Positions 47,343 through 59,900 of a stretch of 64,000 nt of DNA are shown here, one piece after another. The stretch lies in contig BGKB01000048.1 of NCBI GenBank assembly GCA_003116975.1, positions 279,001-343,000 of the forward strand. The letters run 5' to 3'. A program made the translations under genes and the position numbers. The notes beneath the pieces are model-generated. The model made no database searches and was not told the DNA's origin. It worked only from the letters and a program-made list of their open reading frames with translations. Positions within the stretch are counted from its first letter, which is position 1. Each line of letters starts with the position of its first letter. Source of the stretch: Aurantiochytrium sp. KH105 (taxonomy: Eukaryota; Sar; Bigyra; Thraustochytrida; Thraustochytriidae).

Positions 47343-50300
47343 ATGGCGCAGGGCGAGGGCGTAACGCGGCGGCGCGCCGAGAGCGACGACGAGGAGACGG
47401 GCGGCGCGCGCCGCGACCAAGGACAAGACGGCGACCAAGACACAGTAGGTTGAGCTACAAAGGTACTGACTGCGCTGGCGCGGAGAGAAGAAGGACGAAA
47501 GACGAAATTGACATGATGTGCGCGCGCAACTGGGACACGCATCGCAGAACGAAGTGAGGGCGCCAGGATCTGCAAATGCTCGTAGACCACGCAAAAGGCT
47601 GAGACGGCAGAGGAAAAACAGCGAGAGCAGCGACGACGACAGCGGCAACGAAATGGAAAATGAGAATGAAAACGTCAAGAACCGCCACCGCGAGAGCGGC
47701 GGAGAGAGCGATGAAGATGACGATGATGAAGAGGACCGGCGGCAGACTGCGCGGCGTCAAAATCGCAACAACAGGGCCAACGATCTGGACGAAGAGGTCC
47801 TGAACGTGGCCATCGATGCTGGCGCTGCAGTGAAGCGCATGTTCGGAACGCAAGACGACGACGCTCCGGCGCCACGCTCGAGGCGGCCAGCCGCCGCTGT
47901 CCAAGACGACTCCGACGACGAAGAAGACGGCGATCCAGACGCCATGGCTGCTCGCGCCGCCGCCGAGGAAGAGGATGACGAAGGCGAGGATCTCGAGGAC
48001 ACCGCTGAGCGCGACTACCGCGCCATCGCAGAGCTCGATAATTATGATATGACCATGCTCGACGGCAACGAGTACCGGAACATGAGTGCTGCCCAGCGCA
48101 AGCGCGCAGAGCAAGAGCTGGCCGAGCGGGATCGCGAGGAACAAGGCCGGCAGGTCCGCTTGCCGGGAATGCTGCAGGATGACTCTGACTCTGAAGAAGA
48201 CGAGGACGATGCCGAGCGCCGTCGCGCGCGGGCGCGCCGAGAGGCGTATGAGTACGCTGCCGCTGACGGGGAGGAAAATCCCGAAGACGCCGACGAGGAG
48301 CCCGCCGACACAGCCCCTGTTGACTTGCAAAACTTTATCGTGCCGCTTACAGAATTCGTGGAAAACGAGGCTGTGCAGAACGAAGTAAAGCGTCGCTTTG
48401 AGGACTTTCTTCGCACCTTTGTCGAGAGCGACAACTCGCGGCCCGTGTATGAGGAACGAATCAGCGACATGTGCATGCGCAACACTCAATCGCTTCTCGT
48501 CTCATACATGCACCTGAGCAAGTCGAAGCCGACGCTGGCCATTTGGCTCGCAGATCATCCTGCGGGCGTGCTACCTCTCCTCAACGATGTCGCAAACAAA
48601 GTTGTCTTTGAGCAATTTCCCAATTACGGCGAAATTCAAGAGGAAGTCTACGTTCGTATTGTCGACTTACCACTGGCCGATGCCTTGCGCGACTTGCGGA
48701 CCATTCACTTGAACGCGCTCGTGCGCGTATCGGGAATTGTAACGCGCCGGAGCCAAGTGAAACCCATGCTAAGCAAGGTCTTTTACAGCTGCCCGACGTG
48801 CCATAGTCGTGTTGGCCCGATTCACTTGCAGCCAGGTGACGCTCCGCCTCGCATGACCTGCGAGGAGTGCGAACCGGGCGAGAACGAAAAACCGACCCTT
48901 CTCGAGCTCGATGATGAGGCCTCCGTCTACCATAATTACCAGCACATTCTACTGCAAGAGTCTCCTGGAACCGTCCCTCCCGGTCGAGTGCCACGCTACA
49001 AGACTGTCAACCTGTACGCAGACCTCGTTGACTCTGCGAGACCTGGCGAGGAGATTGAAGTCACCGGCATTTACAAGCACGAGGTCTCCAACAGATACTT
49101 GAATGCTCAGCAGGGGTTCCCGGTCTTTGCTACCGTCTTGGAGGCGAACCACATTCGTAAAACTGAGGACCTTGCGAGCTCGGTGCTCATCACTGACGAG
49201 GACAGGGCGCGCTTTCAGCGACTGTCACGGGACCCTCAAATCATCGACCGCGTCATTACCTCCATCGCACCATCCATCTACGGCCACAAAGAGGTCAAGA
49301 CAGCCCTTGCTCTTGCAATGTTCGGCGGCCGCGAGCTCAATGTCAAAAACAAGCATCGTATCCGTGGCGATATCAATGTGCTCCTCATGGGCGATCCTGG
49401 TACGGCAAAGTCGCAGTGTCTCAAATACGTAGAGAAAACCGCACCGCGTGCTGTTTACACAACCGGCAAGGGCGCCTCTGCCGTAGGTCTGACTGCCGCT
49501 GTGCAAAAGGATCCCATTTCCAAGGAGTGGGTCCTCGAAGGAGGCGCCCTCGTCCTTGCGGACCGCGGTGTTTGTCTCATCGATGAGTTCGACAAGATGA
49601 ACGACCAGGATCGGACCTCGATCCACGAGGCCATGGAACAGCAAAGCATCTCCATTTCCAAGGCTGGCATCGTCACAACGCTTCAGGCGCGCTGCTCGGT
49701 TGTTGCTGCCGCAAACCCGATCGGAGGCCGCTATGACCCGCAAAAGAGCTTTAGCGAGCAGGTGGCTCTTACGGATCCAATCATTCAGCGCTTTGACATT
49801 CTCTGCGTGTTGCAGGATCGCATCGACCCCCTTGCCGACGAACGCCTTGCCAAGTTTGTCGTCGGTTCACATGTCAAGTCTCATCCCGAAGGATGCCTTT
49901 CGCCGGAAGAAGCCCGCCAACTTCAGCAGCGTCGCCTCGACGCGGAGGATCCACATGCGGGCGGCGCTGGTGGCGACAGTGATCAAGCGGCTCTCGAAAC
50001 CGAGGACGACCCGCTTGCGGGCCGCAATGTCAATACCTTTTCCAGCTGGTGCGAAGGCGCGGCGAACGGAGAGGTCATCGATCAAGAGCTCTTGCGCAAG
50101 TACATTCTCTACGCGCGCTCTCTCAAACCCCAGCTCGAGCGAATTGACGTCAACAAGATTGAGAATCTTTATGCGGAGCTTCGAGCCGAATCCATGAACA
50201 GTGGAGGTATTCCCATTGCCGTGCGTCATATGGAGTCCATTCTACGCATCGCCGAGTCCTTTGCGCGGATGCAACTGCGCGAGTATGTGCGCGATGATGA

Positions 50301-50676
50301 TCTCGACCGCGCGATTCAGGTCATGCTCGACAGTTTCATTGGCGCTCAAAAGTTTTCCGTCATGCGTCAACTCCGTCGGTCCTTCCAGCGATACATCACG
50401 TGCAACAAAGATCACAACGAGCTCCTCATCTACCTTTTGGAGGAGATGTTCCGCACACAGCAGCATTTTATGACGCCTGATCAGGTTTCTGCACAGGTCC
50501 AGGTCAGTGAGTTCGAGCGCAGGGCCCGTGAGCTTGGCGTGCACGACTTGACGCACTTTTACAAGAGCGATGAGTTTGCGCAGCGCGAGTTTAACCTCCG
50601 CTTCGTAGAGAATCCTGCACGGCCAGACAAACAAACTCGTGTCATTGTCAAGGATCTCATCCAGTCAGCCGTCTGA
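47343..50676 (+). CDS. MCM2: MCM2 replicative helicase subunit, two exons
   Basis: I join exon 47343-47444 to exon 47548-50676 across a 103-bp intron (donor GTAGGT, acceptor TCGCAG, phase 0), giving 1076 aa. The long frame alone has no ATG start, whereas exon 1 begins MAQGEGVTRRRAESDD, a normal acidic MCM2 N-terminus. Next come a basic NLS-like stretch (RRPRKRLRRQRK) and several acidic tracts. A zinc finger follows (CPTC...CEEC, about 448-471). The AAA+ core has Walker A GDPGTAKSQ (about 648), LIDEFDKM and the arginine finger in QRFDIL (about 780). Segments such as DQDRTSIHEAMEQQSISISKAG are identical to animal MCM2. It acts in the MCM2-7 ring at replication origins. Confidence 0.93.
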
Positions 50677-50978
50677 ATTTTTTGAGTGTAGCAACGTGTC
50701 AACATATAAATGATCTTCGCGCCGCAGCGGTGTCATGATTGAAATAGTGTTTGCTCGTAATGAATGAAACCAAAAGCTTGCAGCTTACCTTGGCTCTTGT
50801 CATGTTTTCCTTCTTGCAGGCGAGCTAACCAACAACTTGTGTGCCAAGAGTAATTTTTTTGAGTTGCTTCTCTGCAAAAAATATCGCCGCCGCCTCCTCT
50901 TTGCGCGCATTTGTAACAATCAAAATTTAATTTTTGCTTTCCTTCAATCTACAGTCCCCTATGCGATCTTAACGCCCG
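50677..50978. other. Convergent 3' region, MCM2 / giant ORF
   Basis: These 302 AT-rich bp lie between converging stops. No gene is seen. Confidence 0.45.
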
Positions 50979-53900
50979 TTAATCCACAACTTCAATCTCA
51001 ATCTGAGCAGTAGTTTCCAAAGGCCCACCCTCTCCTCGATCGCCATGGTCTCGCAAAATAAGCGTAATTGTGCCGTATCTTGCAGCTTCGATGGAGGCAT
51101 CGAGCTCAAGCCGCAGCGTGCTGAGCACCGAGCTTAGCGCATCTTTTTCAGCTTCAAGGACATAGTCGCGCTCACCCTTGGAAACAATGGCAACGTTGTC
51201 GAGTGGTTCAATTCGAAGCTTGCCAATGTCGCTCGCGATAGCAACTTCGAGAATTGCGGTTGGAACCTCGATCTCGTCACTTACAGTCACGTCGATGTGC
51301 AAGGGAACCACCTTTGGCCCGCTACGGGACACGCGCACGCTTGTGCGCGAGAGTGTCAAAACAGGGACGCTGTTGACAGGCGTGACGAGCACGTCAAAGC
51401 TTTCGACGGTAGATGCCCCGCTAGAATCCACCAGCGTTGCAATGATGAAGCCCGCCCCGTTCGTGCCATCGATTGCCTCAAAGTAAACGCTTTGTAAGAG
51501 TACGTTCAGCTCCTCAAGCGTCCCGGAAACGCCCGCGGCGGCCTCTGTCCCGTCCTGAAAGACGATCCTGCCAAGCTCCGTTTCGATTTTCAAGGAGAAG
51601 AGCTCGTCGCTGCCGGCGTCGACGTCGACGAGGAAGAATGGTTGCTTCCGGGACACTTGGCGGGCCCCTGTGCGCTGATAAAGAGTATCGTACGGCGGTC
51701 GCGCACCAAAGAACAATGCTCCTCGCAGATTCACAAAGCCAGTGTCTGTGAAGCGCAAGTCCGCTGCAGTCGTTTCAAAGGCGCGCTGTGGTACAGCGCT
51801 CGATGAGGCGCTATTGAGCACCCAGAGCGCGTCCATTGCGTTGAAAACGAGCAAGTCCACGCCCCGCAACGCAGGATCGAGGGCTCCCGAAGGCGAAAAG
51901 ACGTGCAAGTGCGTGGGCATCGAGCCTTGGCTGCCAGGCAAAAGATCTGCAACCATGGTGGCGCCAAGAGGAGAAGATCCAGAGCCCACGGCAAAAGTCG
52001 TTCCATCCGGTCTTGTGGCTGTAAAAGATTCGTCAGTCCCTCCCACGCGCCAAAGCTCGCGACCGTGCGCGCCATCGACAGCCGTAAAGTACAATTGCTG
52101 GTTGTAGACGACAAGATCCTGTGGGTCGCAACCGAGCTCGCTGCGATCGCTGCGAATGTCCGTAATGTACCCTGTACCAAGTTCCGAACCATCAGACACC
52201 CAGATCTGGCGTCCATGAACTCCATCGCCAGCTGCAAAGGCGACAAAGTTGTCCACGAGATGAATGAGGTCTGTAGGCTCGCTCCCGACCTGATCACCTG
52301 TGCGTATGTCCAGCACCATATACGTTCCCGTGCCCGCGCTCCCCGTTCTCACCACAGACGGTCGAGCTCCAGTAAAAGCTGGGTCTCCATCCGAGACCCA
52401 GAGCTCTATGCCGTGCCATTCATCCTCGGCCGTGAAAAATAACGTCGATCCGACAACGGTTAGAAGTTGAGGGTCCGAAGACCCGGTTCCTGCCCACAGG
52501 TCCTGGACCATGCGCGTACCTTGTGGCGTGCCGTCAGAACGCCACAACTCCCGACCATAGAGCTCCGTCCAGGCCGCAAAGAAGATGTCTCCGTCAAAAG
52601 AGACGAGATCGCTTGGATGCGAGCCGTCACCGCCAGGAAGGACGTCGACCACCCGTTTCGTTCCTTCTGCGGTTCCGTCTGTCGCCCAAAGCTCGCGGCC
52701 TGCGTCCTTGAAGCATCCTAACGATCGTGAGCATGGTGTGCCGTCAGCTGCATCGGCCATGCAAATTGTCCCCGCGAAAACGGTTTCATCGAGCACACCG
52801 CCCGCAAGAACCTCCGGCGCAAGCTGGCCAGGGGATCCGGCCTCCTGTCTCGCGTCGAGGAAGACAGATGTCTCGTACGAATCCGCGAGCATGAATCGAT
52901 GACGCGTGGCGCCTTCCCATTGGTCAAAACTCCAACCGCAGAGAGATGCGTAGTAGCTGTGCATCTGACCGCTGCGCGCCTCTGCACGCGCGGTCGCCGG
53001 ACCGACGACAGCTGCTAATTCTGCCGTTGATGCCCAGTGATAGCCAGAAGGGCAATCGTAGCTCCCAAAACGATCAAAGGTGGTTTCCTTCGAGACAGCA
53101 AGCCAAATGCCTGGCACCGCTTCGAAAAAACCACCGCAGGTGTCCGTCTCCAGCATCCATGTCCAGTCTTTGCCGTCAGCAGCAAAGTAGACGAGACCAT
53201 CATCGTGCAGATGAAGATTGTCAATGTTTGCGCTTTGCGCGCCGGGCCGAATGTCTTTGATCAGCATTGTGGAGGCAAAATCTGCATCTGCGCGTCCATC
53301 CGAGCGCCACAGTTCTCTTCCATGAGTGCCATCCTCTGCGCTAAAGATGAATGTATCGGCGTCCAGAGCCGTCAGAGACTCAGGCTCGCTTGCATTGCTT
53401 GCAAGACTGTACCGCCAGGAAGGCTCATCGTCTGTTACGCGACCCGGGCGAACCACGAGTGAACGCCAAATGCCTGCGACGGGTTGTTCCAAACGCTCCT
53501 CGACGATTTCGCTCTCTGCGTCAGCGTTCAAGAGCCGTGACGGGCCGGACAGGTGAAGACGACCGCCCTCCGCCACTGTAAAGACACTATTGGCCCCAGT
53601 ACGTGTCATTGAACGAATTTCTGGGGCATCGTTCACTGCAGAGACGAGGACACTCCCCGCCATGCTTGCGGATGCGCCATCCTGATCTTCGATGACCACG
53701 TCGATTGTGTCGAGGCCAAACCAGTTCAACGGTGGGCTGTAAGAAATAAGGTCCTCCTCAAAGAGAACGTTAACGTCTCCAACAGGTCCGTAGAGGGTGA
53801 GACTCGAGTCGTCGCGGTCGACTGCGACAAAGAGCTTGCGGGAAGTCACATCCAGGTCAGAAATGTCAGGCTTGCCGTGCTCTGCCCGCAAGGTCACTTG

Positions 53901-56900
53901 TACGGCGTCTCCGTCAACGTCGTCGACAATGATACCGTCGAGATTGACTTGTGCGTCCTCTTCACAAACCCAATGACCGCTGTGCGCGTCAGACCGGAGA
54001 CCAACGCTCGGCGCGTCGTTTGTAGCACGAACTGTAATGTGAATCACCACCGAGGAGTACCGATCGTCCTCGACGTCGATGCCCCGGCTGCCGGTGGCCT
54101 CGGCAACGCGTAAAGAGAGGATTCCAAGGAAATCGTCCCCCAAGCGAACCTGGTCGGTCGACAGGTCTTCCAGATTTGCACTGATCATTGTAATATCTTC
54201 AACGCCTGACCAGTTCTCCTCCGGGACGTAAATGATGTGCCTGATAGCCTCCCGAACGGTACTCACACTCGCTGTAAAGGCGAGTACCTCGACCTGTCCT
54301 TTTGCCGCCGCGCCAACGCCTTGCGTCAGGTTTTCCAGATACTTTACCTCCACGAAATCATCTGGATCCAGCGACATGGTTCCATGACGTGCAATGCCGA
54401 TAAAGGCGACCTCCACCTTGTCTCCATCCGCATGCACAAGACTCAGCTCTCGATGGGGACCGGCCAGGAACAGCGGTTGATCTTCGCTCGTCGTCAGCAT
54501 GGCTGGGCCACTGTATGCTTGCGTGAGTTCGCCTGTGAACTGGGGTACGTCCTGCACCGGCAGAATGTGAAGTGGAATCATCTGCTCGTCACGAAGCGAG
54601 GCGACACCCATTACACCGCTGTCCATCTCGGTCGAGTCTTCTGCCACAATGCGAAGGTAATCCAGGCCATACCAATGCAGGTCTGGCCGATACACGATTG
54701 AATCTAGAATCAGGTTGCACTCGTTCGGGGACCCAAAGAACTCCACGAGTCTTCCATCACTTCCCGTGACAAAATTTGCGGCGCCGCGAGGTGACACGTG
54801 GAGACGGCCATTTGAGACGGTAAGCTCCACACGAAGTCTGCGCGAAGTCAAAGCAACGTCCAGATCGCTGTCCTGCACACGAATACCCGTGATGCGCACG
54901 TCCCCGTCTTCTAAGGCTTCGATGGGCGCTACGTCAATGATCGCCCCGCAAATGTCAAAGAGTGATACATCCTCCACACGTCGCGGCCAGGACCTGCGCG
55001 TGCTCTCTTGACAGGTTGTCTCGTTAGCATAGACTGCGCCGGGAACCTCAATTCGCGGGGGGTCTGTCCACGGAATGATGTTGACGATCGGTAGAACGCT
55101 CTCCTTCGTACGCGGCCCGCCGCTACCCACGCTACCAAGGTCGTCCGCGATGAAATGAATAGCCTCTGCTTCAGCCTCGTCATCCAACGCGTGCGCATGC
55201 GATGCCGGATAGAACAAAAGCGATGAGAGTGCTTGATTTACAAGGGACAGCGTGGAGTTTAGGACGACTGACCGCGACTTTGCCTCGTTAAGCACAGATA
55301 CCATACCGTGAACTGGCTCGATACGAACGAGGAACGGATCCGCGGCATCTACATCCACGTCGAGCACACGCACTGTTGACAGCGCAAGAGCGCCGTCCTC
55401 GTCGACACGCAAGGTGGCTGGATCTGGAAGCTGCCACACGGGAGCATCGTTGACCGCCTCGACCACAATTGTCAACGTCACCATATCGGTGCTACCGGCG
55501 GCATCCTGCACAGATATGATCACCACATCGATTCCCGACCAGTCACGTGTTGGCGTGTAGACGACGCCAGCATCTTGCGCTTCGCCCAATGCTTTGTTCA
55601 CTCGTCCAAGCTGGCCACTCACCCATAGTGTTGAGGACTCGGCTGAAACTTCAATACTCAACTCGGCGGCCGTGTGAGCCAAGCGCAGCGAGCCATATTG
55701 GCATGAAAAGGTCAGATGGATCACCTCAAAGTCCCCGTCAGCGTCTATAACAGTCATTGTTGGTATCATTAGAGGATGATCCTCTGCGGTTGTCAGAGTC
55801 GGTGTAGCTGTCGTCACGTAACGACCAGCGCCATCGTACTCGACCGTGGCGCCTGGAACAGACAAGAATGGCTCGTCGTTGACAGCTTCCACGTATACAG
55901 AGGCTGAGTTATAGACTATGTCTCCGCGTACGCTCCGCAACGTAAAGGTAATCTCGTCTGGTTGCTGCGTCTGTGTCGATGAGTAATCCGCGTTCGGTGT
56001 GTAAATTGCCTCTGCGAGAGCTCCGTTGACAGCAGCGACGGTACCTTCGAGAAAAAGACCCTGATCCGGAAGTGAGCTCATCGAAACGTTTGCGAAAACT
56101 ACTGGCACCTGGACAACTCCGTGGCTCGCGTAGGCTTCGAGTTGCACACTTTCATGCTCTGGGTAGTTATCGTAGCGAATAAGTAGACCAGGAAGCGCAA
56201 GACTGTCGTCCTCTCTGCAGTACCATGCATGCCTGTTCACAGGAAGTTCGAGTTCGGGGGCATCGTCGTTGGCGACGACAAGAAGCGGCACAGTGACACT
56301 GTCGCTCCCAATTCTGCCATCATCCCCACTATGGCCACCATCCGTCGCGATAATGTGAACAGATGCATGTCCACCGTTTCCAAACATGTTCTCGCTCGTA
56401 AACAAAAGCTGCTGGAACGCGTGGTTGACAGCGCTTACAGAACCTGTCCAGGACATCGAGCTTGCGTTCATTTGCTGAAAGTCTTGCAAAGCCACTTCTG
56501 CTGCCAATGAAAGCGTTCCGTTCGTCGCTAATAGTTCGATATGAATTGCTTTTGTACCAGCATCGACATCACGAATAGAGAGACCCGCAATTCGCTCTGT
56601 CGAGCCCTCGCGAACAGAGTAATCGTTCACCGAAAGCAGACGACCGCTCACTTGGTCTGCAGTCAAATGATTCTCGTCGAGCACCTGCCCTGGGACATGT
56701 AGAACTGGGCCATCATTCACAGCAGCAACATGGACGAGTTGCGTTGCAACCCGTGCTCTTCCTTCCAAATCGTTATCTTTCAGGACTTCAACTCGAACAG
56801 AGCCAAAGTCTCGACCTGCCTCTGAGTTCCAATTCTGATCAGGAAGGAAGACCAGGCTTTCCAGATATTCTTCAAGCAAGGAGGAATCAGCGAGTTGGAC

Positions 56901-59900
56901 GCTATAATTCTCCACGGCGTTTTGGCGCCCGGTGCCGCGCACACCGACGACACCGTGCTTGCTTTCAATGTGAACGTGTGCTCCCGTTATTCGTGATACG
57001 TTCTCTCCCACGAAATGCAGCGAAGCTTCAGGTTCGAGACCTTCTAATAGAGCACTGTCGACAATCAGGCTTGATGCAAAAGCTTGCGCCGCAGCTGTCA
57101 TGCGAATAGTCCAAACGTAGCCATCTTCCAACGATGGACCTTCCCGCTCAACAATTTCGACAAAGGACCCACCTACTGGCACAGGTGCGGCGTGCGGCCC
57201 GTGAAGTGTCGCATTTCGTACCAATGCAAGGTCCGCGAGCTCTTCAAAGACACTTTGTACCTCTTTTGCGCTTGCGTTGTACGACAGTACTTTGTCGTTA
57301 ATGCGGAATGAGCCTCCCAACCGATTGGATTCCTGCACAGGCCGCGCGGGAGTCCGATTGATGATGACATCGCATGCGACGCGAGCATTCGTTGCGCCAA
57401 AAAAATTCTCCTCGGAAATGAAGAGCATGGGCAAGTCCCATGGTGCCTTTGAAAAGGTGATCGTCCAAATGTTCCCGCCAACGGTGTTGGCCGCGCACCC
57501 CGAAGCGATGCATTCCCCTGATTCTTGACAAGAAACGTGCGATGAGCATGGAGTGCCATCAGAGAGGCACTCGCCTCTTCTGAACAAACATGATCCAGTG
57601 CCTCCATCACAGTCCGCGTCCGAAGAGCAGCGGTGAACGGTGCCACCCTGGCAGTGGCCAACGCAAAGATCGCAATGTGCACTTTTTGAGCAGAGCAAGG
57701 AGCTTGAATCGTACGCAGCAAGAACGGTTTTGCATTCGTAGGAGCATACTTCATCCGTCTGAGAAACGGAGACTGTGATTGGCTCAGTAAGAATTGATCC
57801 GTTCTGAGCTTGAGCGAGCAATGCGTTGATTTTCGCCTCGACCGACTCGCCTCGACCCGTGCCTGTAGCGTGCGTTGTACGCTCGCTCGTAATCGATGGC
57901 ACTGCGTTCGCGGCAATGCGCTCTGACTCTGCAACTGTGCCACCCCACGGAGTCAAGTCAATCGAAACCTTAAAGTGCCCGATGAGCACGCCTCCGTCTG
58001 CAGTCGTGCGAATGGCCTGCTGCATGTCGACGTGTCGGGCGAGTGTCCGCAACTCCAACGTAATGTTCTCGTCACGAAGCTCACCTAGCGGGACCCGATC
58101 AACATCGGTGACATGGAAAATCCCCTCGAGCGGGAGCGGCTGATCTTCGAGGATGCGGAGCGGCTCCGTTGGGCTTTGAGAGACGATTTGTAGTGGGTCG
58201 TCTGTTTCGGTGATGCTGATTTGTACTGTCAGGCTCGCCAGACGTTGCGTCGCAGCGCTCGTCACCGTCAGGATACCCATATCTTCGCCCGTGTAATGCG
58301 TGCGTGCCGCACGATACAAGACGTACGGGAAAATCTGTTGATTGAGACCCTCGCGAGTGGAGCGTACGCGCAGCATTTTGCCGTCCTCACTGACAGCAAC
58401 TTCGTCCTGACCATCCCATTCGTCGCGTAACGCCAGAGTCAATTTACCTCTCTGCACTTCGAGCGTGGCCTCCACCATCTCGCGGAAAGGTTCTTCGGAG
58501 ACGAGCCGGACCTCAGAAAGCAAGCTGACACTTTCTGACTCGGAGACGCTTATATCGCGATGCAGAGTGCCATTGACAAAGAGCAAGGGTTGATCGAGAG
58601 GCCGAACGTTCAGAAAGACTGTCCTTGAAATAGCTGGGACCTCTGCCAAGGACGAGTTGTGTCCGAGACCTTGCGTGAGATCGGCCGAAATATCCAGCTT
58701 CAGCTCAGCGACTCCCAAGGTAGCGCTACGGTACTGGAGATGGGCCAGAGCGCTGCGCACTTCTGTAAGGGTGCCCTTGAAGACGAGCGAAGATTCTAGT
58801 TGAGACCAAGCAGGACGCTCATTTGCCTCTGCAATACTTCTGTGGAGAAGTCGATATTCCGGAAGAATCCAAACAAAGCCTGCCGAGACTTGCACCGACA
58901 ACCGAAGCGGGATGTCCTCATCGCCAAAAACGATCGCCTCAATTTGCCCAGGTTTTGATCCAAAGACAAAGACGTCCAGGTCTTCGCGCAGGGAACGAAC
59001 TGACGACGCAAGTTGCAGTCGCACTTCAGGGGTTCTGGGCGCCACGTCGACGAAGACACTCTCATGCAAACCCACTTCGTCATCTGACGTCAGAGCTGTG
59101 GCTTCAAAGTTGATGAGTGCACGCCCGTACCAGCCGCGATGCCCGCTAAGACGAAGGCCTTTCACGGACTGCTGCAAGACGTCATTGAGCTCTGGCACAG
59201 TGCCCTGAAACCGAATCTTGTTCCGGGCCATGTGCTCGACCCAGCTTACACCCGTTGTTTCAACGTCTAACTGCAATTCGGGCTCGCTCTTCACACGCGA
59301 CGTCGGGAACTTGAGCGCCGAATCCACGTGCACGCCTTGGCCCTCGAGCAAGGATCCGTTCACGCCAACGGGGAACGGAAGACCACTTGCAGCACGGCCA
59401 AGATCAATGAGATAAAGAACGAGGCCAGCTTCAAGGTCCGGGCCCGATGCGAAAGACAATATCTGAGGAAGAGTGATGTCAGTGTCAGCCGCGTGCGTAA
59501 AGGTGATGCCATCGAGTGCGAGACTACCGCTCACTTGGTTTGCTGCCACTTCTGGGACTGGGGACGCCTTTCGAGCCTGCAAAAGTCCAATGTATAGATC
59601 AGGGGTGTCCACAGCGACGAGATGGTGTTCCTCAATCTCAAGCAGTGGGAGGGCGCTCGGAGCATTGTGGAACTCGATAAACCATGTAAAGGCACCGTCC
59701 GCGTTTGCTACGCAATTCGATGCGTCACACACGCCCGAAGACAAGCAGTCATCATTTGTTGCGCATGGATTACCAGAGGACAAGCATTCCCCGGTTTTTC
59801 CAGTTGCAGGAAGCAGACACGATCCGAGACAGTGCGAATCTTGAAAGCATCGTTTGTCTTGAGCCTCTGAACAGAGTCCCACACAAACGTCACAGGCAGA

